Shown: positions 43,826 to 52,911 of the stretch, piece by piece
Position numbering within the stretch: the stretch's first letter is position 1
How the letters are laid out: each line of letters opens with the position of its first letter
From: Xenococcus sp. PCC 7305
GTDB taxonomy: Bacteria > Cyanobacteriota > Cyanobacteriia > Cyanobacteriales > Xenococcaceae
Length of the DNA stretch: 64,000 nt
Direction: 5' to 3'
Assembly (NCBI RefSeq): GCF_000332055.1
Contig: NZ_ALVZ01000228.1
Coordinates: 1-64,000, forward strand
Notes under the pieces: generated by a model
What the model was told of the DNA's origin: nothing
The model's database searches: none
The model's input: the letters and a program-made list of their open reading frames with translations, nothing else
Made by a program: the position numbers and the translations under genes

Positions 43826-45379
43826 CTAAACTGTAACCACTGCCTCTTCTGGTTCTTTTTTGGTTGCTAAATAAGCCGCAAGTTGCGCATTGATCTTATC
43901 GCGCACAATTTGCCGATATTCTGTGAAATGCTCGATATTAGCGCAAGATACGAAATAAAGAGGTACCAGACTAGGGCTGCGAAGAAAAATTCTAATAATG
44001 TTGTACCAAAATTTCCAACGAGTCGAACGGACAATTCCTTGTCGCCAACAAATAGTTAGCAGTGCTTTAAGAGTTTTAAAATCTATGCTGCGCTTACTAG
44101 AATGTTTAGGTGCTCCTAATTTGAGGTAATAGCGATAGGTGCGATCGAGAAATCGCGCTGGATCATACAATGCCCAAAACCCATTGACATATTCTCGGGC
44201 AATCTCTTCAATCGGTCTAGTGGGCACAAAGTTCATCAGGGTAGTTTGGTTAATATTTGCCCCTTGATTCAATAATCTGCCTTCTTTTTCTAAGCGATGC
44301 CATAATGCTGTATTGGGTAAGGCTTGCAACATACTAAACATTGCCATGGGAATCCCAGTTTGTTCAACGAACTGGACAATGCGATCGCCAGCTCCCGACT
44401 TTTCATTATCAAAACCAATAATAAAACCTGCCATAACTTGCAATCCGGTTCTGGTGATTTTATCTACCGACTCAGTTAAAGGATCACGAGTATTTTGATA
44501 TTTTTGCGTCAAGGCAAGACTCGCCTCATCAGGAGTTTCAATTCCCAGAAAGACTTTTTTGAAACTGCAATCTACCATCAATTCCATCAATTCGGGGTCG
44601 TTGGCCAAATCAACAGAAGCTTCGGTATCAAAACTAAAAGGATAATCCTTTTCCTTCATCCAAACTCTTAATTCTTTGAGTAGTATTTTAACATTGCGCT
44701 TGTTGCCAATGAAGTTATCATCCACCATGAAAACTCCGCCTCGCCAGCCCAAATTATAGATAAATTCCAATTCCGCTATGATTTGTTTCGGCTCTTTAGT
44801 TCGAGGTTTGCGACCGTAGAGGACGATGATATCGCAGAATTCACATTGAAAAGGACAACCACGAGAAAACTGCACCGACATATTGTCGTAGGCATCCAAC
44901 TCCAACAAATCGTAGCGAGGAATCGGAGTTTCCGTTACCGCAGCTTTTTCTTCACTACGAAAGACGCCTTGCTTTGCCCCTTGGTTGAAGGCTTCAACAA
45001 AAAGGGGAATCGTAATTTCCCCCTCATCCAAAATCAAATACTCAGCCATTGCCACTTCATCAGGTAAAGATGTGGCATAAGGCCCGCCCACTGCTACAGG
45101 AAGACCATGAGCTTGAGCTTCTTGGATTCCAGCAATCATATCGGTTTTTTGGACAATCATCCCCGAAATGATCACCAGCTCGGCCCATTCCCACTCTGCG
45201 TCTGTCACTGAGCGGACATTGCGGTCTACTAGCTTATATTCCCATTCTTTAGGAAAAATTGAGGCGACAGTGATTAATCCCAAAGGAGGCAATAAGGCTT
45301 TGCAGTCTACTAAAGCCAGAGTTTTTTCAAAAGACCAAAAACTTTGAGGGAATAGGGGATATAGTAATAAAGCTCGCAT
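43826..45379 (-). CDS. B12-binding radical SAM protein (DUF4070 type)
   Basis: A 517-residue enzyme. Residues 1-150 are a cobalamin-binding domain; the DxHxxG His is not obvious, as in many of this class. SRGCPFQCEFCDI supplies the radical SAM cysteines Cys175, Cys179 and Cys182. The barrel continues with FMVDDNFIGNKRNVK and FLGIETPDEASL. The last 150 residues match the DUF4070 tail shared with HpnP-type hopanoid methylases and relatives. Reaction: probably a methyl transfer or similar on an unactivated carbon; the substrate is unknown. It is the first gene of an operon with the HI0933-like flavoprotein. Confidence 0.85.
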   Translation of the reverse strand: MRALLLYPLFPQSFWSFEKTLALVDCKALLPPLGLITVASIFPKEWEYKLVDRNVRSVTDAEWEWAELVIISGMIVQKTDMIAGIQEAQAHGLPVAVGGPYATSLPDEVAMAEYLILDEGEITIPLFVEAFNQGAKQGVFRSEEKAAVTETPIPRYDLLELDAYDNMSVQFSRGCPFQCEFCDIIVLYGRKPRTKEPKQIIAELEFIYNLGWRGGVFMVDDNFIGNKRNVKILLKELRVWMKEKDYPFSFDTEASVDLANDPELMELMVDCSFKKVFLGIETPDEASLALTQKYQNTRDPLTESVDKITRTGLQVMAGFIIGFDNEKSGAGDRIVQFVEQTGIPMAMFSMLQALPNTALWHRLEKEGRLLNQGANINQTTLMNFVPTRPIEEIAREYVNGFWALYDPARFLDRTYRYYLKLGAPKHSSKRSIDFKTLKALLTICWRQGIVRSTRWKFWYNIIRIFLRSPSLVPLYFVSCANIEHFTEYRQIVRDKINAQLAAYLATKKEPEEAVVTV

Positions 45380-45764
45380 AAAGGTATTTGATCTATATCA
45401 AATTACATATTTGGGACAATTCTACCCTCAACTGGATAAAATCTCAGGATAATTAATTTTTTTGTCCTTTATTTCAGGATTTTGGGCTGAAATCATTAGC
45501 GCGATCGGCGCGGAAGTCAAGAGTCAAGAGTCAAGAGTCAAAAGTCATAGGCTTGAGCGTTTACTAATGTCCTAATCCGTTGATCACTAATGACTTAATG
45601 TCAGACAAACTTATTCATCATCCTATGTCAGAAAATTGAGGAATTCATTTAATATATATTGAACGGGAATATCAATGGGTTTTATCAGTCATCAATGACC
45701 AATTATAATTATATTCAGCTAAGTATTTGGGTTAGAATTTAGTGTGGATAAAAGATCTACAAAA
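45380..45764. other. Gene-free spacer with tandem repeat
   Basis: About 385 bases between divergent genes. Tandem GTCAAGA (four to five copies) lies at 45515-45548. The rest is AT-rich with no recognised RNA, promoter pair or frame. Confidence 0.5.
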
Positions 45765-46193
45765 ATGTCATCTCTCTATAATCGCGATTTTAATCTCTGG
45801 ATACAAAAGACTGTATCGAATTTAAAAAATAAGGATATGGGTGTGATCGATTGGGAAAATTTAATCGATGAAATTGAAGGTATGGGCAAAAGCGATCGCC
45901 GTGCTTTACGAAGCTATTTAGAAAGATTAATCGAACATTTGCTTAAGTTAAAATACTGGGATGCAGAACGAGATCGCTGTAAGCGGGGTTGGAAAATAGA
46001 AATTCTAGAGTTTAGATCTCGTATTGAGAGAATTTTGGATGATAGTCCTAGCTTAAAAAATTATTTGACGGAAATTTATCCTAAAGCTCATCGATTGGCG
46101 GTGGCTAGAATGTCGATTCTGTTTGATTTACCTAATGAGGCTTCGATTTCAGAAGCTTTTGCTCTATCTGACAACTTTAGTGATAAATTCTAA
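45765..46193 (+). CDS. DUF29 family protein
   Basis: About 142 residues. LYNRDFNLWIQKTVSNLKNKDMGVIDWENLIDEIEGMGKSDRRALRSYLERLIEHLLKLKYW is a typical DUF29 core, a four-helix cyanobacterial family of unknown function, often amplified in these genomes and sometimes linked to mobile or toxin-like loci. I start at ATG 45765 (MSSLYNRDF), the usual family start, rather than GTG 45744. It stands alone. Confidence 0.8.
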   Translation: MSSLYNRDFNLWIQKTVSNLKNKDMGVIDWENLIDEIEGMGKSDRRALRSYLERLIEHLLKLKYWDAERDRCKRGWKIEILEFRSRIERILDDSPSLKNYLTEIYPKAHRLAVARMSILFDLPNEASISEAFALSDNFSDKF

Positions 46194-46356
46194 CTGTCGG
46201 TTCGCTTATTTTTCTGAGCCATTCATAATTATTATGATTACAATGGCGAAAAAGCTTATATTATAAGGTCTTCAGGGGATATAGTGATTTTAGTTATTAG
46301 CGATCGCATTGAAAGCAGGATTCTTCGTTGCTGTATACAGGTCAAAATATCTTTAA

Positions 46357-46391
46357 AAGCTTATAGCCTATGGCTTATAGCTTATGGCTTT
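46357..46391. repeat. TTATAGC/TTATGGC tandem repeat
   Basis: AGCTTATAGCCTATGGCTTA and following copies, a degenerate heptamer array in the spacer between the DUF29 and NACHT genes. Confidence 0.6.
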
Positions 46392-46451
46392 CAATATAAT
46401 CTGTGAATTTTTTAATCCACACCAGGCGTATTATACAGTTTAGTAATAATG

Positions 46452-48635
46452 CTAAGTAGTTTCCCTAAAAGGCATTAACATGCGCGATTCAATTTCCGAC
46501 CAAGTTCTTCGCGATACTTTGACTGCTGCTTTTTCACATTCGACCATCAGCAGATTGGCATAGAAGTAATTATCTAATGCTCTTAGTTCTTGCTCGGTTA
46601 AATCCACCATTTCGGGAGTGAGATGAAAAGCTTTGAGCCAGGTTTTAATCATTTTTTGCGCAAAAGCTTGACGGATTTCCCTTGCGGCCGAATCATTTGG
46701 GATTTGCTGTTTAAGTTCTTCTGTTTTCCTGATTAACAGAGGATAGTTCACGTCTCGATAAATTTGAAATTTTTCTGACCATTTAATATATCTAGTAAAC
46801 TGTTTAATAGCGTAAGCGAGAGCGTTAGCGAGAGCGTTAGCGTTAGCGAGAGCGTTAGCGTAAGCGTTAGCGAGAGCGTAAGCGTAAGCGTTAGCGAGAG
46901 CGTTAGCGTAAGCGTTAGCGTTAGCGAGAGCGTAAGCGTAAGCGTTAGCGAGAGCGTAAGCGTAAGCGTTAGCGTTAGCGTTAGCGAGAGCGTAAGCGTT
47001 AGCGAGAGCGAGAGCGTAAGCGTTAGCGAGAGCGATCGCCCTTTTCCCTAGGGGTTGAATATCACCTGATGAATTATCTGCTATTCTTTTAGTCCATTCT
47101 AGAAGTTGATGTAATTTGTCAGTATTGATGAGCTTTTGAGTCTCCTCCTCCATAGAGACTAAGAAATTACTAGCATCATTTTTTAGACCAGCAACCAGCA
47201 AGAATACCTCTTTCCAGCGTTTATCAGTTAGATTTTGAGTAATTAATTGCTGAACGAGACTATCATCCTCATTGATATATAAAGCAGTCAAATATTCCTG
47301 TAAAGTGAGATGGGAAAAAGAATAAACATCCTCGGCACGTTGCACAAAAATGCCTTGTTGAGCTGCGATCGCATTAAGAATTTTCTTGCCATCTAAATAT
47401 TTAGGATTATCAACCGTATCCGCTAAAAAATCATTTATCGATTTAATTATCTCTTGCTCATCAAAGAATAATTCGTCATTTTTGAAACCTTTATAAGCAA
47501 TTTCTGCCAGCATTACCTTCTCTAAATCGGTATGCAATCCTTCATAAATAGGTTCTTGATTGATGCGTTTTTCTGCTGCCCATTCATCTAACAAAATATC
47601 TAAAGCCTTGTTATAAAGACGACTACGAGTGGGCGGAAAGCTTTGTTTACGGTTATAAACCAAACAGAGAAAAGTTAATAACAATGGGGTTTGGGCTAAT
47701 TCTTTGGCTGCTTTGTTGTTCTCGTTGTCGAGAGTCTCCCAACATTTTTTAGCGGTTTCGGTTTGTCTGTCGAGTTCGGTACTAAACCAATTAGTAATAA
47801 ATTGCTTGATTTGAGCGTCATCAAAGTCCGCTAGCTGAATAACTTGGAAATCATGTTGGAAGTTACTACGGTATGCGGCAATGCGACAGGAAGCGATAAA
47901 GCGATTTTTCTCGTAGCGTGTCACCAAATTATCGATCGCATTCATCACCGAGTTGGTAAATTCGTTGGGAACTTCGTCCAAGCCATCGAGCAAAACCATC
48001 AATTTCCCTGTTTCTAGAGCTTTAAGGGCAAATTCTTTTGATGGAGGAAACCCAAAATGTTGAAATTCTTCGGCGATCGCGCTAATTAAATCAACTTCCT
48101 TATTAGCAAATTGCTTTAACTCCAGCATTACAGGAATGCAGTCGTGCAGAAACACTTTTCTATCTTCGTTAAAAGCTTCTAACCCCAAGCGCCGGAGAAA
48201 AGTAGATTTTCCTCCTCCAGGGTTACCCAAAACCATCAAATATTTATGGCGATCAGCTACGGTGAGACCGTCTTCGGGGCGACATTCTCTTTGCTGAAAT
48301 CTACGCTGGTTGCTTTGGCGATAAATGTCTTCGAGATCTGCGATCGTTTCAAATTGCCGAATACTTGAATCATTAAGAACCCGAACGGGAGTATATACCG
48401 ATTCTAATGCTATTCCTTGAGGCATTCCCAATAGTTTCAGCAAACCATACTTGCTTTGATATTTGTCTGCGTATTTTTTAAATGCTTGGGCCGCTTGATG
48501 CTTATCGCTAATAACTTTAACAACACTGCCGCCTACATTCTTAGCAATCTCAAAGAGAGTCCCTGTCATGCTTCTGGCAAAAGGGGCTTCAAAAGTATCG
48601 ATCGCGCCACCACTTAAATATTCCTCTGGAGTCAT
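46452..48635 (-). CDS. NACHT-domain STAND NTPase with hexanucleotide-encoded linker
   Basis: A 727-residue NTPase. Residues 1-120 are an N-terminal helical region with no recognised effector. NACHT: Walker A LGNPGGGKST (136-145), Walker B LMVLLDGLDEVP (212-223), sensor CRIAAYR, and the STAND motif FSHLTLQEYLTALY (about 452-465). Residues about 533-609 are a simple ANAYALA dipeptide-type repeat coded by hexamers. Residues 620-727 are a C-terminal helical domain (KMIKTWLKAFHLTPEMVDLTEQELRALDNYFYANLLM) of the NACHT-associated kind. Such proteins may sense phage or damage in other systems; here that is inference. The second NACHT in the window (6965-10462) is only distantly similar. Confidence 0.85.
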   Translation of the reverse strand: MTPEEYLSGGAIDTFEAPFARSMTGTLFEIAKNVGGSVVKVISDKHQAAQAFKKYADKYQSKYGLLKLLGMPQGIALESVYTPVRVLNDSSIRQFETIADLEDIYRQSNQRRFQQRECRPEDGLTVADRHKYLMVLGNPGGGKSTFLRRLGLEAFNEDRKVFLHDCIPVMLELKQFANKEVDLISAIAEEFQHFGFPPSKEFALKALETGKLMVLLDGLDEVPNEFTNSVMNAIDNLVTRYEKNRFIASCRIAAYRSNFQHDFQVIQLADFDDAQIKQFITNWFSTELDRQTETAKKCWETLDNENNKAAKELAQTPLLLTFLCLVYNRKQSFPPTRSRLYNKALDILLDEWAAEKRINQEPIYEGLHTDLEKVMLAEIAYKGFKNDELFFDEQEIIKSINDFLADTVDNPKYLDGKKILNAIAAQQGIFVQRAEDVYSFSHLTLQEYLTALYINEDDSLVQQLITQNLTDKRWKEVFLLVAGLKNDASNFLVSMEEETQKLINTDKLHQLLEWTKRIADNSSGDIQPLGKRAIALANAYALALANAYALANANANAYAYALANAYAYALANANAYANALANAYAYALANAYANALANANALANALAYAIKQFTRYIKWSEKFQIYRDVNYPLLIRKTEELKQQIPNDSAAREIRQAFAQKMIKTWLKAFHLTPEMVDLTEQELRALDNYFYANLLMVECEKAAVKVSRRTWSEIESRMLMPFRETT
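46808..47036. repeat. Hexanucleotide repeat array GCGTTA/GCGAGA/GCGTAA within a gene
   Basis: About 38 consecutive 6-base units of three kinds (AGCGTT, AGCGTA, AGCGAG) in irregular order, encoding NA, YA and LA dipeptides of the NACHT protein. Every unit keeps the frame, so length change by slippage alters protein length only. It ends at a GCGATCGC HIP1 site. Confidence 0.95.
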
Positions 48636-48813
48636 AACAGTTCGCTTGCTCTAAAGATTAGGGTTTTTCCTCGCTATTGATCGTTAGTTTAAGCTCTAAT
48701 TGGTTTTGACTCTGAAAATTAAACTAATTTTTTAGCAAAATTATCGCGATCGCCTATGAATTTTATAGTTTCATAAACGCGATCGGCAAACTGTATGTCT
48801 GCGTTAGTTAGGG

Positions 48814-49044
48814 TCATGCTAAAGAATCTATATCTTGATATTGATTCCAGGTCACTCTTTCAACAACATCATTCGGCTGAATATTATAAGCATCACATAT
48901 ACGTTCTAGAACCCTTATTGAAGGCAAATGTTGGGGATTATTGTATAGCCCATAAGCTGTTGTTTGAGCTACACCCGTGTCTTTTCTAAATTGATAGACG
49001 CTAATTCCTCTAGCATCTACCAGCGATTTTACTTTATTGATCAT
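48814..49044 (-). CDS. Small Xre/Cro-type HTH regulator
   Basis: A 76-residue helix-turn-helix protein (start ATG 49044; a start six bases further out is also possible). INKVKSLVDARGISVYQFRKDTGVAQTTAYGLYNNP and LERICDAYNIQPNDVVE form the five-helix Cro/CI fold, with no extra domain. It is divergent from the gene at 49133, and inverted repeats lie between them at 49094-49130. A repressor of the divergent operon is the likely role. Confidence 0.82.
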   Translation of the reverse strand: MINKVKSLVDARGISVYQFRKDTGVAQTTAYGLYNNPQHLPSIRVLERICDAYNIQPNDVVERVTWNQYQDIDSLA

Positions 49045-49093
49045 TGGCATTTAGTAATAATACTATCAACACAATATACCAAAAAAAAATGAT

Positions 49094-49130
49094 ATTACCA
49101 ATTTATTGATATTGTCAACAATATGGTAAT
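49094..49130. promoter_or_regulatory. Nested inverted repeats, probable operator of divergent module
   Basis: ATTACCA (49094-49100) and TGGTAAT (49124-49130) enclose a perfect ATATTGT-CA-ACAATAT palindrome (49109-49124), immediately before the ATG at 49133. The position between a Cro-like gene and its divergent neighbour suits repressor binding. Confidence 0.5.
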
Positions 49131-49132
49131 GT

Positions 49133-49993
49133 ATGAACACAACAAAAGACGGCTCTGTCTGCAAAACTAACCGCCTTTTGAATTCACCCCTAATCAAGAG
49201 GATTCTTATGACTCAATTCTATCAAATAACCCTCGAAAAAGCGATCGCAGATTATCGACTAGGCAAACTAACCACCTTTGGCCTAGTAGACTATTACCTC
49301 AAAATCAAATTTGCCCCAGGCTGGAAAATATCCATCGATCCCAGAAAAGCGATCGAAGAGCTGGGAATCACCATTCATCAATTCCGCAGGGCGATCGCCA
49401 AAATCAAAGAAACAATTGCGATCAACCTCAAAACTACCTTTCAAATAGTCGGTGAAATGCCCGCTGAAAATGGGAACACGCCAAACGTTAATCGAGTAAC
49501 ACCTCGCGTCAACGAAGTCACGCCTGGTGTAAATCATGTCACGCCAAGCGCGAATCGTGATCGGCAAACCCCCAATAAAAACAAGGCTTCCAGCGATTCC
49601 CCAGATACTAGATCAAATACAAATCATATTCCTCTCTCTAAAATCGAGCAAATTCCGGCAGAAGAAAGAGAGAAATTTTTGATTTTTGCTAATCAGAAAG
49701 TAGACGAACTCCCAACACGCCCCACTTTGCCCAAAAGATGGATTACCGCTAATTTTGATGAGTTGTATTCAGAATGGAAAAAACAAGCCGTTCCTGAAGT
49801 ACAAAAAGCGACAAAAGACAAACGATTCGCTGAATGGTATGACCTGATGCATCAGCTTGGGCATGTGACTGGACAAAGAACCGAAAACGGCGTGCAGCTG
49901 GTTCAAGTCGTTGGTACTGGATGGATTGAGTACGAACGCAAAGCCAAATCTTGGACACTCGAATATTTGAAAAAATGCGTGTCGGGTAAATGA
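49133..49993 (+). CDS. Accessory-region protein, possible replication or DNA-binding factor
   Basis: 286 residues, or 261 from ATG 49208. Residues 30-100 (EKAIADYRLGKLTTFGLVDYYLKIKFAPGWK, then IHQFRRAIAKIKE) look like a winged-helix start. A linker has a repeated VTPxVNxVTP pattern coded by near-tandem 18-base units (about 49480-49560). The C-terminal part is basic and helical. Its place, after a Cro-like gene and overlapping a Zn-type small gene by ATGA, is like phage or plasmid replication modules; no Rep catalytic motif is seen. Family not recognised. Confidence 0.55.
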   Translation: MNTTKDGSVCKTNRLLNSPLIKRILMTQFYQITLEKAIADYRLGKLTTFGLVDYYLKIKFAPGWKISIDPRKAIEELGITIHQFRRAIAKIKETIAINLKTTFQIVGEMPAENGNTPNVNRVTPRVNEVTPGVNHVTPSANRDRQTPNKNKASSDSPDTRSNTNHIPLSKIEQIPAEEREKFLIFANQKVDELPTRPTLPKRWITANFDELYSEWKKQAVPEVQKATKDKRFAEWYDLMHQLGHVTGQRTENGVQLVQVVGTGWIEYERKAKSWTLEYLKKCVSGK

Positions 49994-50436
49994 ATAACTA
50001 TCCTCAACTTTCGCCGCTCAAGCTGCGGGAAGAAGCCCAACCAGGATATCAAGCAGAATCTTGGCAGCCGACTTGGAACTGTTTTTGTTGCCATGACACA
50101 GGTTTTGTACAATATTCACTAGTTAAAAAGATTATTAAGAATTATGTACCAGACAGACATAAACCAGTTGAATGTAACGCTAGTAGCTGTAATATACGTT
50201 TAGGAGAAACGCTCTATGAGACCAACACTTTAGATCGAAGATTTGACCCTGAGATTTGCGATCGCCTAGACGCAGAAGAACGTCAGATCTGGAAAAAATG
50301 GCGTCACGAAAAGCATAGGAAGCGACTAGAATCATTAGAGTTAAATTGCACTAAAAATCTTCGGGCTAGAAGTAGAACTCAAGAAGAACAGTTTGAGGTG
50401 GAACGCAGACATCAAGAGATGAGGAATAACTATTGA
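49990..50436 (+). CDS. Small cysteine-rich accessory protein
   Basis: A 148-residue protein overlapping the previous gene by 4 bases (ATGA), so co-translated. WNCFCCHDTGFV plus later Cys in VECNASSCNIRL suggest one zinc site (C-x-C-C with C-x5-C). The C-terminal 60 residues are highly charged and coiled (RQIWKKWRHEKHRKRLESLE). No known family. Together with 48814-49044 and 49133-49993 it looks like a small mobile-element remnant. Confidence 0.55.
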   Translation: MNNYPQLSPLKLREEAQPGYQAESWQPTWNCFCCHDTGFVQYSLVKKIIKNYVPDRHKPVECNASSCNIRLGETLYETNTLDRRFDPEICDRLDAEERQIWKKWRHEKHRKRLESLELNCTKNLRARSRTQEEQFEVERRHQEMRNNY

Positions 50437-50745
50437 AAAGGGGAATAAAGCGATCGCGATCCTGAGGCTTAGTTTACCCACTATTATTGGTTAGATATGA
50501 GTTAAAGTTTCTCATGAGCATCTGACTAATCTCGTCGCGCGATCGCCACACTAATGACTCAATCAATAAGAAGATTTGCAATATAATTTACATCAGTTAT
50601 TAAAAAGTAATCAGCATAGTGGAAAAGTCTATTCATCATGAATTTTATCTGTGTTAATCTGCGTTCATCTGTGGACAATATTTAATTAAGTAACAGATAT
50701 ATTGATTATTAGATTTAATGTGATAAAAACCAGAGTTATTAGATT
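50437..50745. other. Gene-free spacer with decamer repeat
   Basis: About 310 bases before the Septu-type genes. Three 10-base units of the form ATCTGTGTTA, ATCTGCGTTC, ATCTGTGG run from 50647 to 50674, a widespread cyanobacterial spacer repeat. Nothing else is recognised; in particular there is no reverse transcriptase or msr/msd-like structure of a retron. Confidence 0.5.
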
Positions 50746-52029
50746 GTGATTGTTATGCATATAGAAGCACTGGAATTAGAAAATTTTCGAGGCTTTAATA
50801 AAATATTCTTAGAAAAGATACCAAAAAAATTAGTTATAATTGTTGGGATTAATGGTGCTGGAAAATCTAGTATCCTAGATGCAATTTCTTGTTTTTTATC
50901 CTACATAATTTATTGCCTGAATCCAGAAAAGAATCTTATTAATGTACCTAAATTATTGGAAGATAAAGATATTAACAATGAAAGTTTATTCACGAAATTA
51001 CAAATAAAAACTAATTTTGGTTATTGTCAAATTCACAAAAAAAAGGGAACTCAATGGCAAGACACTACAGTAAGTGAGAATTCACATGCTGATCTCAAAA
51101 AACACCTTGTATTCATACAAAAAAGTTGGCAAGAAAATTCTCAATATAATATTCCCTTATTCGTTTATTATCCTGTTAATCGCAAAGTTGCTAATATATC
51201 TTTAGAAACTCCTAAGAAAGATTATTCCAGACAAATTGATGCTTATTCTCAAGGAAGAAAAGGATTAGTTATTGATTTTAGTGGCTTTTTCCAGTGGTTT
51301 CGACAAAGAGAAGATATCGAAAATGAATTCAGGCTAAATCAAGACAATAATTATCGCGACAAACAATTAGAAACTGTGAGAAATGCGATTTTGCAGTTAA
51401 TGCCTAATTTTACCAGTTTTAGAGTTAGAAGATCTCCCCCACCCTTAAGCTTAACGTTAATAAAAAATGGAGAATCCTTAGTAATAAACCAACTTTCTGA
51501 TGGAGAAAAATCTTTAATCGCAATGATCGGAGATTTAGCAAAAAGATTAGTAATCGCAAACCCTAGTTTAGATGATCCTTTAGAGGGAGAAGGTATAGTA
51601 CTAATCGATGAAATTGAACTGCATTTACATCCTCAATGGCAAAGAGAAATTATTCCCAAATTACTAACTATTTTTCCTAATTGTCAGTTTTTTATTACTA
51701 CCCATTCTCCTCAAGTCTTAAGTAATGTTCAAAAAGAAAGTATTTTTATTTTAGAGGATTTCAAAGTCTTAGCAGAGACTCCCCATAGTTATGGTAGAGA
51801 CAGTAATTCCATTTTGTATGATTTATTTAATGTTCCTAATCGCCCGCAACATACCCAGGAAATTATTGATAAAATGTTTGATTTGATGAAAAATGAAGAT
51901 AAGTATAGTCTTAGTGAAGCGAAAGAATTATTGAGAGAATTAGAAGCTAGTTTAGGGGAAGAAGACACAGAAATTATTAGAGCAAAAACTCATTTAGACT
52001 TTGTGGAGAGTTTCAATGAAATTGATTAA
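50746..52029 (+). CDS. ptuA: PtuA-like AAA ATPase of Septu-type antiphage system
   Basis: A 427-residue RecF/SMC-like ATPase. LELENFRGFNK begins the fold; Walker A GINGAGKSS (34-42), the signature LSDGEKSLIAMIGDLAKR, Walker B GIVLIDEIELHLHPQWQ and H-loop TTHSPQVL are complete. The insert between the Walker motifs (about 90-190) is as in the PtuA/retron-ATPase group. The next gene encodes an HNH protein of the PtuB family, so the pair is the two-gene Septu type; a full retron is not present. Start: GTG 50746, with ATG 50755 as alternative. Its stop overlaps the original start of the HNH gene. Confidence 0.82.
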   Translation: MIVMHIEALELENFRGFNKIFLEKIPKKLVIIVGINGAGKSSILDAISCFLSYIIYCLNPEKNLINVPKLLEDKDINNESLFTKLQIKTNFGYCQIHKKKGTQWQDTTVSENSHADLKKHLVFIQKSWQENSQYNIPLFVYYPVNRKVANISLETPKKDYSRQIDAYSQGRKGLVIDFSGFFQWFRQREDIENEFRLNQDNNYRDKQLETVRNAILQLMPNFTSFRVRRSPPPLSLTLIKNGESLVINQLSDGEKSLIAMIGDLAKRLVIANPSLDDPLEGEGIVLIDEIELHLHPQWQREIIPKLLTIFPNCQFFITTHSPQVLSNVQKESIFILEDFKVLAETPHSYGRDSNSILYDLFNVPNRPQHTQEIIDKMFDLMKNEDKYSLSEAKELLRELEASLGEEDTEIIRAKTHLDFVESFNEID

Positions 52030-52712
52030 AAAAAAATCAAAAGACAAATTCTCTAACTCAGTATATAAAACAAAACAAAAATAATGCCAACTATAAAGAT
52101 TTAGATAAACAAACCAAAGAAGATTTAAAAAAATCTCTACTAAAAGAACAAGGATATATTTGTTGTTATTGTATGAAGCCTATCTCTCAAGATAAAATGA
52201 GGATTGAACATTGGACACCTCAAAGTGATCCTCTCTTAGTACAAAATACCCAGTTGACACTAGAATATTCCAATTTACTTGCTGCCTGCCAAGGTGGTGA
52301 AGGAGGATTCAAAGCTCAATATCATTGTGATAAAAGCAAGGAGAATGATTTGATAACTATACATCCTCAAGATAGAATTAATTTGCCTTTTCAACAAGGT
52401 AAATCTAGCGGCATTAGTTGTGAAAAATTAGTTAGGTTTAATTTGGGTAACGGCAAGATTTCCTCAGATAACAAAGTAATAAACCAAGAACTTAATGAAA
52501 TTCTATGTTTAAACAATCAAAATTTAAAAGAGGCAAGAATTATAGTACTAAAAGAGTTTCAAGAGCTCCTGAACAAAAAATACCCTGGAGAGTGGAAAAA
52601 AGATACTTTAGAAAAATGGTTGGAAGTTTATTCTAGTAAATCTAATGGCAAATATAAACCCTATTGTCGAGTAATAATAAGTTTTTTAGAAGAACGCCTA
52701 AAAAAAACATAA
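52016..52712 (+). CDS. ptuB: PtuB-like HNH endonuclease, frameshifted at an A9 tract
   Basis: Full-length reading requires ATG 52016, which overlaps the ATPase stop, then a one-base change in the run of nine A's at 52028-52036. With eight A's the frame gives MKLIKKNQKTNSLTQYIKQN and continues unbroken to the stop at 52712. As written, the frame from 52016 ends at TAA 52082-52084, and the intact frame is first entered by ATG 52173. The body has CCYCMKPIS (zinc Cys), RIEHW (HNH His), YSNLLAACQGG and HCDKSKEN, typical of the PtuB/retron-Ec78-effector HNH family. A start at 52173 would lose the first zinc cysteines. Sequencing error, true mutation or slippage are all possible. Confidence 0.7.
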
Positions 52713-52811
52713 CAAATAATAATTTCTGACTCTTCAGAAACTAAAAAATCAACAAAATGGACTAAAGGTTTTGCTATCATTAATTTCTATTCTTTATTCC
52801 CGGGGTATTTT

Positions 52812-52860
52812 TTCCTTCTGCCCTCTGCCCTCTGCCCTCTGCCTTCACCCCGTCAGGGGC
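52812..52860. repeat. CCTCTGC tandem repeat with short palindrome
   Basis: Four CCCTCTG units followed by ACCCCGTCAGGGGCTC. Same repeat type as at 12317 and 20474. The 200-base spacer otherwise holds only a possible promoter for the kinase gene. Confidence 0.75.
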
Positions 52861-52911
52861 TCTTGAACAAAGGCTATAGTAATTGAAAAGCTACTATAAG
52901 GATATCTAGTT

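Noticed and set aside
46808-47036. CRISPR-like array in the GCG repeats
   Set aside because: Units are 6 bases, contiguous and without spacers; they are coding repeats in the NACHT gene.
50437-52712. Retron of the Ec78 type
   Set aside because: The ATPase and HNH proteins fit, but no reverse transcriptase or msr/msd region is present upstream, so only the Septu pair is called.
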